Shown: one piece after another, positions 36,446 through 43,085 of the stretch | Numbering within the stretch: the first letter of the stretch is position 1 | Layout of the letters: each line of letters starts with the position of its first letter | Notes under the pieces: model-generated | The model's database searches: none | The model's input: only the letters and a program-made list of their open reading frames with translations | What the model was told of the DNA's origin: nothing | Source of the DNA: Azospirillum sp. SYSU D00513 | Lineage (GTDB): Bacteria; Pseudomonadota; Alphaproteobacteria; Azospirillales; Azospirillaceae | Assembly (NCBI RefSeq): GCF_017356015.1 | Contig: NZ_JAFIQV010000004.1 | Coordinates: forward strand, 146,954-210,953 | Direction of reading: 5' to 3' | Length of the DNA stretch: 64,000 nt | Translations under genes and position numbers: made by a program

Positions 36446-36847
36446 ATGACGACGGAAAGCAAGCCCTTCGCCGAAACTCCGCTCGGGCTGGGCATGCGGG
36501 GGCGCTGCCCGCGCTGCCACAAGGGGCACATCTTCGACGGCTTCCTGAAGCTCGCGGCGAAATGCGAGGTGTGCGGGCTGGACTTCTCCTTCGCCGATCC
36601 GGCGGATGGTCCCGCCTTCTTCGCGATGTCCATCGTGAGCTTTCCGCTGGTCGGGCTGGCCGCCTGGTTCGAACTGGGGCTGAACATGCCCCTGTGGCTC
36701 AACATGACGATCAGCATGATCCTGCTGATGGGTTCCTGCTGCGGCCTTCTGCGGCCCCTCAAGGGCTGGCTGGTCTGCGCCCAGTACATCAACAAGGCCG
36801 AGGAGGGGCGCCTCGCCCGCCCGGAGGACCATCCCACCGGCGGCTGA
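36446..36847 (+). CDS. DUF983 membrane protein
   Basis: A 133-residue protein with an N-terminal zinc-ribbon (C21PRC24, C40EVC43; GRCPRCHKGHIFDGFLK) and two transmembrane segments (about 55-75 and 82-102), the DUF983 pattern. Function is unknown; homologues often neighbour cytochrome oxidase genes. Start ATG is preceded by AAAGGAAG. It is divergent from the MarR operon and has a good promoter of its own. Confidence 0.88.
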   Translation: MTTESKPFAETPLGLGMRGRCPRCHKGHIFDGFLKLAAKCEVCGLDFSFADPADGPAFFAMSIVSFPLVGLAAWFELGLNMPLWLNMTISMILLMGSCCGLLRPLKGWLVCAQYINKAEEGRLARPEDHPTGG

Positions 36848-36870
36848 GCGGCGCGGCCGGCCGGCTTTCC

Positions 36871-36900
36871 TTGCGCCGGGCGACCCGCAATCCATACAAT
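36871..36900 (+). promoter_or_regulatory. Sigma-70-type promoter for the MocR-type gene
   Basis: TTGCGC-N18-TACAAT, 32 bases before the start codon at 36933. The -10 is embedded in AATCCATACAAT, which contains a third copy of the ATCCATACA motif seen before the DUF983 gene. Confidence 0.5.
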
Positions 36901-36932
36901 GCGTCTCGTGTCTGGGGCTTGGAGTGAAGTCC

Positions 36933-38324
36933 ATGGAGAGGGACATGCCGTCCCCGGAATGGGTCCCCGATCTCGCGGCCTCGTCCAGGCCGATCTACCT
37001 CGCGGTGGTCGGAGCGCTTGAGGCCGACGTCGCGGGCGGCCTGCTGAGGGCCGGGCAGCGGTTGCCGACCCATCGGGCGCTGGCGGCGGCCTTGGGCGTG
37101 GACCTGACCACGGTCACGCGGGCCTACGCCGAGGCGCGGCGGCGCGGGCTGATCGACGCGGCGGTCGGGCGCGGCACCTTCGTCTGCGCCTCGCCGCGGG
37201 CCGGTGGGCCGGTCCAGGTCGAGGTGGACCTGTCCATGAACATGCCGCCGCAGCCCGAGGGGGCGGAGGTGCAGGCGCGGCTGGCGCAGGCGACGGCGGC
37301 CGTCCTGCGCCGCGCGGGGGCGTCCCGGCTTCTCAGCTACCAGCCGAGCGGCGGCAGCCGGGCGGAGCGCGCCGCCGGGGCCGCGTGGCTCTCCCCGCTG
37401 CTTCCTGGCCTTCCGCCGGAACGGGTGCTGGTGGCCTGCGGCGCCCAGGCGGCGCTGATGGCGCTGCTCACCACCCTGGCCGGTTCCGGCGACACCGTGC
37501 TGGCCGAGGAGTTCACCTATCCAGGCATGCGGGCCGCCGCGCATCATGCGGGCATCCGGCTCGCGGGGCTGCCGATGGATGGGGAGGGGCTGCTGCCGGA
37601 CGCCCTGGAGGAGGCCTGCGCCCGCCTGCGTCCGAAGGCCCTCTACTGCATCCCGACGATCCAGAACCCGACCACGGCCACCATGTCCGCCACCCGGCGC
37701 GCGGAGATCGCGGCCGCCGTGCGGCGCCATGGCCTGCCGGTCATCGAGGACGACGCCTACGGGCTGCTGCCCGGAACGCCGCTCCCGCCGCTCGCCAGCC
37801 TCGCGCCGGAACTGGCTTGGCACGTCTCCACCCTGTCCAAATGCCTGTTTCCGGCCCTGCGCATCGCCTATGTGGCCGCACCCGACGAACGCGGCGCCGG
37901 GCGGCTCCAGGCCGCGCTGCGGGCGACGAGCCAGATGGCGCCGCCGCTGTCGACCGCCGTGGCGACCCGCTGGATCGAGGACGGCACGGCCCGCGCGATG
38001 CTGGACGCCGTCCGGGAGGAGAGCCGCGAGCGCCAGCGCATGGCGCGGGCGGTCCTTCCCGCCCTGCTGGCGGCGTCGCACGCGGACGGTCACCATGTCT
38101 GGCTGCGGCTGCCGCCGGCCTGGAGCGCCGCCGCCTTCGCCGAGCGGGTCCGGCGCTCCGGCCTCGCCGTGGTCCCCGGATCGGCCTTCGCCGTGGAGGC
38201 GTCACAAGGTGAGGCCTTGCGCGTCTCGCTCGGCGCGGCCCCGGACCGCAGGACACTGGCGGGAGCGCTGGAGCGGATCGCCGCCACGCTGGAGGAAGCG
38301 CAGACCGTCGCCGAGGTGGTCTGA
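36933..38324 (+). CDS. MocR-type regulator (GntR winged helix fused to aminotransferase)
   Basis: A 463-residue fusion. Residues 1-80 are a GntR winged helix (RAGQRLPTHRALAAALGVDLTTVTRAYAEA), and the rest is a fold-type I aminotransferase domain with YQPSGGSRAERAA, CIPTIQNPTTATM, DDAYG and the PLP lysine in STLSKCLFPALRIAYV. MocR proteins sense PLP or amino compounds and control vitamin B6, GABA or taurine genes. No such target is adjacent, apart possibly from its own promoter and DUF983 through the shared ATCCATACA motif. ATG 36933 follows GGAG at eight bases. Confidence 0.92.
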   Translation: MERDMPSPEWVPDLAASSRPIYLAVVGALEADVAGGLLRAGQRLPTHRALAAALGVDLTTVTRAYAEARRRGLIDAAVGRGTFVCASPRAGGPVQVEVDLSMNMPPQPEGAEVQARLAQATAAVLRRAGASRLLSYQPSGGSRAERAAGAAWLSPLLPGLPPERVLVACGAQAALMALLTTLAGSGDTVLAEEFTYPGMRAAAHHAGIRLAGLPMDGEGLLPDALEEACARLRPKALYCIPTIQNPTTATMSATRRAEIAAAVRRHGLPVIEDDAYGLLPGTPLPPLASLAPELAWHVSTLSKCLFPALRIAYVAAPDERGAGRLQAALRATSQMAPPLSTAVATRWIEDGTARAMLDAVREESRERQRMARAVLPALLAASHADGHHVWLRLPPAWSAAAFAERVRRSGLAVVPGSAFAVEASQGEALRVSLGAAPDRRTLAGALERIAATLEEAQTVAEVV

Positions 38325-38343
38325 GATACCGTGATACAAGGCG
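38325..38343 (+). repeat. GATACCGTGATAC repeat unit after a stop codon
   Basis: GATACCGTGATACAAGGCG starts right after the stop codon of the MocR-type gene (TGA-GATACC). Two related units follow the stop of the MFS gene at 42902-42937. Consensus GAYACCGTGATRCAAGGCG. Confidence 0.6.
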
Positions 38344-38349
38344 ACGGTT

Positions 38350-38379
38350 CGTTTGACAGCGGCGCGTTTGACAGCGGCG
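38350..38379 (+). repeat. 15-bp perfect tandem duplication
   Basis: CGTTTGACAGCGGCG occurs twice without a gap. Each unit has TTGACA, the ideal -35 hexamer, but I see no matching -10 at 16-18 bases from either. Confidence 0.8.
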
Positions 38380-38455
38380 CCGGGCTGGGCGAGGCTGCGC
38401 CGACCATTCCCGCGCCCATCACTCCTCCGTCCATCAACTCCCACGTCCCCGTCCA

Positions 38456-38893
38456 ATGCCCCCCAGCCCGAAGCCCCATCCCACCCGGTTCGCCATACAG
38501 AAGGCGCGCGGCAAGGGTTGGAAGACGCTGGAGGTGGGGGAGGAACTGGACCATGCCCGCGCCCGTTTCGCGCTGATGGTGAAGGTCAACCCACGCGCCT
38601 ATTTCCGCCTGATCGAGCTGAACCACAGGGGTGGAACCGCCCTCGACGGCATGGAGTTCGACTGGACCCTCGTCGAACTGCACGACCCGAACGCCAAGGG
38701 CGGCCCGCGCGGAAAGCCGGCCAAGCCGGCCAAGCCGGTCGGTGCAACGCGCCGGTCCGGCCCCGCCCGCCGCACCGGCCGGAAGCCGGGCGACAGGGTG
38801 CCGCTGCCCCTTCGATTCTACCTCGCGGTGGTCCTGATCGGCGCGCTGGCCGGAGTCCTCCTCGCCCTGCGCTACGGTCTGCCCGGTTCATAG
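38456..38893 (+). CDS. Hypothetical protein with C-terminal transmembrane helix
   Basis: A 145-residue protein that I do not recognise. The N-terminal 75 residues look folded (WKTLEVGEELDHARARFALMVK, AYFRLIELNHRG, MEFDWTLVELHD). A basic Pro/Lys/Arg-rich linker (GKPAKPAKPVGATRRSG) leads to one hydrophobic helix at the C terminus (FYLAVVLIGALAGVLLALRYG), so it may be tail-anchored with the N domain in the cytoplasm. Codon use matches neighbours. No clear ribosome site; the ATG at 38576 is an alternative. Confidence 0.6.
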   Translation: MPPSPKPHPTRFAIQKARGKGWKTLEVGEELDHARARFALMVKVNPRAYFRLIELNHRGGTALDGMEFDWTLVELHDPNAKGGPRGKPAKPAKPVGATRRSGPARRTGRKPGDRVPLPLRFYLAVVLIGALAGVLLALRYGLPGS

Positions 38894-39377
38894 TTGGCCG
38901 GGCAGGCGGGCGCTGTTCCGCCCTCCCGGCTCGCGACTCTCGCCAGGCTGCGCATGAGGCCCAAGCTGCAAAAAAGTCTGTCGTTTCAGCTTGATGGAGA
39001 TGTCCCCACCTCCCTGATGGAGTCTTCACCACATGGCTAATGCAATTTTCCCCCGGGCTTCTGATGGAGTAAAACCCGGAATCCCGCTACTCTGAGAGGA
39101 ATAAGATACTGAAGAATCAACCGGTATCCATTTTCCTGCGCCATTTTAACGGGCGGGTGCTTCGGGCCTGGCAAGATCGCGCTTCCGCTGTCGCTGTTCT
39201 GGTCTTTTCCCACCGCGGGCTGAACCGATTCGGAGCGCGGAGCCGGCGTCCAGGACATCCTCCTTCGATCTGTCCGGCCGCAGCAGCCACCGGGTAATCC
39301 CGTTCAGATCGCCCTTTTGCGCACCGGCGTTCGTGCTACGATGACCGGAGGCCAGTCGGCGCGGCGGGAAGGGGCGC
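38894..39377. other. Intergenic region, lower GC, no supportable gene
   Basis: 484 bases between the hypothetical membrane protein and the MBL hydrolase. GC falls noticeably between about 38970 and 39145. TGATGGAG occurs three times (38992, 39015, 39062), spaced 23 and 47 bases, i.e. about multiples of 23.5. An interrupted inverted repeat CCGGG...CCCGG flanks the third copy. Short frames on either strand here lack coding character. It may be a regulatory region or a decayed segment. Confidence 0.5.
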
Positions 39378-40202
39378 ATGGGATTTTCGGTCACCTTCTG
39401 GGGCGTGCGCGGAACCGTTCCCTGCCCGATGCGGTCGCACATGGGCTATGGGGGCAACACCGCCTGCGTCGAGGTGCGCGCCGGCGGCCAGTGCATCATT
39501 CTCGACGCGGGCACGGGAATCCGCCCGCTCGGCCAGAAGCTGCTGCGCGACGGCGTGACGCGGGCGACGCTGCTGCTGAGCCACACGCACCTCGACCACA
39601 TCAGCGGCTTTCCCTTCTTCACGCCGGCCTACATCAGGGACTTCAACCTGCGCGTGATGTCCTGCCATTTCGACGGCCAGCCGACCGTGGAAACCGTGCT
39701 GACGCGCCAGATGGACCGGCCCTTCTTCCCGGTTCCCCTGTGCGACATGGGTGCCGGCATGGGCTTCATCGAAATGCCCACTGGGGGAAGCTTCTCCCTG
39801 GAGGATGGGATCCGCGTGCGCACCGCGCCGCTCAACCACCCGGACGGCTCCACGGGCTACAGGATCGAACATGCCGGCCAGTCGCTCGCCTACGTCACCG
39901 ACACCGAGCATGTGCCGGGGCAGCCCGACCGCAACGTCCTGGACCTGATCGACGGCGCCGACCTCGTCATCTACGATTCGACCTACACGGAGGAAGAATG
40001 GGCGGGCCGCGTCGGCTGGGGCCATTCCACCTGGGAAGAGGGCGCGCGGCTGTGCCGGGCGGCCGGGGCCAAGCGGCTGGGGCTGTTCCACCACGAGCCC
40101 GACCATGATGACACGGTCATGGAGGGCATCGAGCGGGCGGCGCAGGCCGCCTGGCCGGACGCCTTCGCCTGCCGCGAGGGAACGACCATCACTCTGGCCT
40201 GA
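39378..40202 (+). CDS. Metallo-beta-lactamase-fold hydrolase
   Basis: A 274-residue MBL-fold protein with the metal motif SHTHLDHISG (H69, H71, D73, H74), ILDAGTGIRPLG before it, TDTEH in the middle and FHHEPDHDD near the end. The GVRGTVPCP N terminus is shared with PhnP/RNase-Z-like phosphodiesterases that act on cyclic nucleotides or nucleic-acid ends. The exact substrate is unknown. It is preceded by a weak ribosome site (GGAAGGGGCGC). Convergent with the TRAP binding protein gene. Confidence 0.88.
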   Translation: MGFSVTFWGVRGTVPCPMRSHMGYGGNTACVEVRAGGQCIILDAGTGIRPLGQKLLRDGVTRATLLLSHTHLDHISGFPFFTPAYIRDFNLRVMSCHFDGQPTVETVLTRQMDRPFFPVPLCDMGAGMGFIEMPTGGSFSLEDGIRVRTAPLNHPDGSTGYRIEHAGQSLAYVTDTEHVPGQPDRNVLDLIDGADLVIYDSTYTEEEWAGRVGWGHSTWEEGARLCRAAGAKRLGLFHHEPDHDDTVMEGIERAAQAAWPDAFACREGTTITLA

Positions 40203-40213
40203 ACCAAAACGGA

Positions 40214-40249
40214 GAAGGGCGGTGGAGCCCGCAGGCGCCGCCGCCCTTC
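40214..40249. terminator. Hairpin between convergent MBL and TRAP genes
   Basis: Arms GAAGGGCGG / CCGCCCTTC, nine perfect pairs with an internal GC-rich loop, between the two convergent stop codons. No strong T-run; a shared terminator is likely. Confidence 0.55.
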
Positions 40250-40264
40250 CGTCCGGTCAGCCGG

Positions 40265-41356
40265 TCAGCCCCTGCGGGCGGACTGCGAGTAGATGTAGCT
40301 GTCGAAGGCGTTCTCGGCGAAGCGGAACCACAGGATCTCCTGCTCGCGGAAGGCCTTCCACTGCTCGTAGACCTTCTTGAAGCGCGGGTTGGTGGCCGCC
40401 AGCTCGTCGTAAAGCGCGAAGGACAGCCGCTCGCATTCCTGCATCACGTCGCGCGGGAAGGTGCGGAGCTGCGCGCCGCCGGCGACCAGCCGCTTGAGCG
40501 CCGCCGCGTTCAGCGTGTCGTACTTGGCGATCATCCAGCTGTTCGCCTCCCAGCAGGCCTGCTCCAGGATGACCTGGTAGGATTTGGGCAGCTGCTCCCA
40601 GGCGCCGATGTTGATCATCAGCGGGATCTGGCCGGTGCCCTCCCACCAGCCAGGCGAATAGTAGTATTTCGCGACCTTGTGGAAGCCGAGCTTCTCGTCG
40701 TCGTGCGGGCCGACGAACTCGGTCGCGTCGATGGTGCCGCGCTCCAGCGCCGGGTAGATGTCGCCGCCGCCGAGCTGTTGCGGCACCACGCCCAGCTTGG
40801 ACATGATCTGGCCGGCCAGCCCGCCGATGCGCATCTTGATGCCGCTCAGGTCCTCGACGGACTTGATCTCCTTGCGGAACCAGCCGCCCATCTGGGCCGT
40901 GGTGTTGCCGGCGGGGATGTGGTGGATGTTGTAGCCGCGGAAGACCTCGCGCATCAGCTCCAGCCCGCCGCCGTGCATCATCCAGGCGATGTGCTGGCGG
41001 GTGTTGAGGCCGAAGGGCATCGCCGTGTCGAAGCAGAAGGTCGGGTCCTTGCCGATGTAGAAATAGGCCGTGGACTGGCCGCACTCCACCGTGCCGTTCT
41101 GCACCGCGTCCAGCACCTGGAGCGCCGGCACGATCTCGCCCGCCGCGAAGGTGCGGATCTGGAACTTGCCGTCGGTCGCCGCGGCGACGCGCTGGGCGAT
41201 CAGCTCGACGCCGCCATAGATGGTGTCGAGGCTCTTGGGGTAGCTCGACGCGAGCCGCCACTTGATCTCGGGCTGGCTCTGCGCGATGGCGGGAGCGGCG
41301 ACGGTGGTGGCGGCAAGGCCGGCACCGGCGGAGGTGAGGAACGCACGCCTTTTCAT
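40265..41356 (-). CDS. TRAP transporter substrate-binding protein (DctP family), Tat leader
   Basis: A 363-residue periplasmic solute receptor. The leader MKRRAFLTSAGAGLAA fits Tat export. Family motifs include WRLASSYPKSLDTIYGG, the conserved substrate-carboxylate region around KMRIGGLAGQIMSKLGV (the expected Arg is R in MRIGG) and LERGTIDATEFVGPHDD. This subgroup binds mannitol-, aromatic- or 2-oxo-acid-like ligands; the specific one is unknown. The permease genes dctQ and dctM are not in the window. ATG 41356 was chosen as the natural start of the Tat leader. Confidence 0.9.
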   Translation of the reverse strand: MKRRAFLTSAGAGLAATTVAAPAIAQSQPEIKWRLASSYPKSLDTIYGGVELIAQRVAAATDGKFQIRTFAAGEIVPALQVLDAVQNGTVECGQSTAYFYIGKDPTFCFDTAMPFGLNTRQHIAWMMHGGGLELMREVFRGYNIHHIPAGNTTAQMGGWFRKEIKSVEDLSGIKMRIGGLAGQIMSKLGVVPQQLGGGDIYPALERGTIDATEFVGPHDDEKLGFHKVAKYYYSPGWWEGTGQIPLMINIGAWEQLPKSYQVILEQACWEANSWMIAKYDTLNAAALKRLVAGGAQLRTFPRDVMQECERLSFALYDELAATNPRFKKVYEQWKAFREQEILWFRFAENAFDSYIYSQSARRG

Positions 41357-41707
41357 TGCAGCGGCCACTTCGTTCAGGTTCGTTGACAGGTCACGTCTTG
41401 GGCATCGTCATATCCGGAACACCGGCTGGTGCCAATACGAAAGATACGATCCCTCCGCAATGCGGATCCGCAACGAAGTGGCGGCTCCTGCGGGGGCCGC
41501 GTTTCCGCCCGCCTTGGAACGCCGTTCCCGCCGCCCCGATTTCGTTCCCGCAATGCTGCGATGCAGTAATCCTGATTGAGTGTTTCCCACGCGCGGAGAC
41601 AATGGAAGGCCTTTCCGGCCGTCATGACTTCTGCTCGACCGCCTGATTGTTTCCCGAACAAAGTGATTAGCCGCGGATTGCTCCGGCGTCTTTTTCCTGG
41701 AGGACGA
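41357..41707. other. Divergent intergenic region between TRAP and MFS genes
   Basis: 351 bases that must hold the promoters of both divergent genes. I see TTGTT-TCCCG-AACAA, an inverted repeat about 60 bases before the MFS start, as a weak operator candidate. No convincing -35/-10 pair or small gene was found. Confidence 0.4.
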
Positions 41708-42901
41708 ATGTCTTTGCCCCTGATCGCGCTGGCCGTGGCCTCCTTCGGCATCGGCACGACCGAATTCGTCATCATGGGACTGCTTCCCGAGGTGGCGGCC
41801 GATCTCGGGGTGAGCATCCCCAGCGCCGGCATGCTGGTGTCGGGCTACGCGCTGGGAGTCGTCGTCGGCGCGCCCATCCTGGCGATGCTGACGGCGCGGC
41901 TGCCGCGCAAGGCGGCGCTGCTGACGCTGATGGCGATGTTCGTTCTGGGCAACCTGCTCTGCGCGGTCGCCCCCTCCTACTGGCTGCTGATGGGCGCGCG
42001 CGTCCTCACGGCCTTCTGCCACGGCACCTTCTTCGGCATCGGCTCGGTCGTGGCCGCCAACCTCGTCGCACCGAACCGCCGCGCGCAGGCCGTCGCCCTG
42101 ATGTTCGCCGGCCTCACCCTGGCGAACGTGCTGGGCGTTCCGCTCGGCACGGCGCTGGGGCAGGTGGCGGGCTGGCGCGCGACCTTCTGGTGCGTGGTCG
42201 CCATCGGCCTCGCGGCGCTGCTGGCCATCGCGCTGCTGGTGCCGCGCCAGCGCACCGAGCGGCCGGTCAGCCTGCTTCAGGAATGCCGCGTGCTGGGCCG
42301 CCCGCAAGTACTGCTGGCCATGGCCATCAGCGTCGTGGCGTCGGCCAGCCTGTTCAGCGTCTTCACCTACATCACCCCGATCCTGCGCGACGTGACCGGC
42401 GTGTCGCCGCAGGGCGTCACCGGCGTGCTCCTGCTGTTCGGCGTCGGCCTCACGCTCGGCAACCTGGCGGGCGGGCGGCTGGCCGACTGGAAGCTGATGC
42501 CGGCGCTGGTCGCCATCTTCGCCCTGCTGACCCTGATCGTCTCGGCCTTCTCCCTCACCAGCCAGTCGTTCGTGCCCGCCGTCGTCACGGTCTTCGTCTG
42601 GGGCGTGGCGGTCTTCGCGGTCGTGCCGCCCCTGCAGATCCGGGTGGTGAACGAGGCGAACGAGGCGCCGAACCTCGCCTCCATCCTGAACCAGGGGGCC
42701 TTCAACCTGGGCAACGCCGCCGGGGCCTGGATTGGCGGGGTGGTGATCGAGCAGGGAATGTCCTACCAGTCGATCCCGCTGGTCGGCGGCGGTCTCGCCT
42801 TCGTGGCGCTGCTGCTGACGCTCGCCTCGCGGCATCTGGAAGGCCGGACCGCTGCAACGGCGCATAGGGCCGGCGGCGGGGTGCTGAAGGACGCCGCCTG
42901 A
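41708..42901 (+). CDS. MFS exporter (AraJ/YdhP-type)
   Basis: A 397-residue 12-TM major facilitator. It has the drug:H+ antiporter-1 features FGIGTTEFVIMGLLPEVAADLGVS near the N terminus, GYALGVVVGAPILAMLTARLPRK (motif A region) and FCHGTFFGIGSVVAANLV. The closest characterised relatives are arabinose/purine/chloramphenicol exporters. Substrate unknown. ATG 41708 follows a strong GGAGG; an upstream ATG at 41576 would add a basic, non-family extension. Confidence 0.92.
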   Translation: MSLPLIALAVASFGIGTTEFVIMGLLPEVAADLGVSIPSAGMLVSGYALGVVVGAPILAMLTARLPRKAALLTLMAMFVLGNLLCAVAPSYWLLMGARVLTAFCHGTFFGIGSVVAANLVAPNRRAQAVALMFAGLTLANVLGVPLGTALGQVAGWRATFWCVVAIGLAALLAIALLVPRQRTERPVSLLQECRVLGRPQVLLAMAISVVASASLFSVFTYITPILRDVTGVSPQGVTGVLLLFGVGLTLGNLAGGRLADWKLMPALVAIFALLTLIVSAFSLTSQSFVPAVVTVFVWGVAVFAVVPPLQIRVVNEANEAPNLASILNQGAFNLGNAAGAWIGGVVIEQGMSYQSIPLVGGGLAFVALLLTLASRHLEGRTAATAHRAGGGVLKDAA

Positions 42902-42937
42902 GATACCGTGATGCCTGGGACACCGTGATGCAAGGCG
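42902..42937 (+). repeat. Two GAYACCGTGATGC repeat units after a stop codon
   Basis: GATACCGTGATGC (42902-42914) and GACACCGTGATGCAAGGCG (42919-42937) directly follow the MFS stop codon (TGA-GATACC). The same motif follows the stop of the MocR-type gene at 38325. Confidence 0.6.
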
Positions 42938-43085
42938 GGCTGGACCGGCATAAGGGGAATCAGGCCGAACCGGCGACGGCATAGGCGCAACTGCCGCATG
43001 CCAAGCCACGGATTGCGTTGTAGACTGCGCCCCCCGCCTCGGCACGCCCGCTGAAAACCCGTCCGGCCACGTCATCCCCCACCAC

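Noticed and set aside
39037..39258. 73-codon minus-strand frame in the low-GC gap
   Set aside because: No ribosome site, no domain and irregular codon use; left as intergenic.
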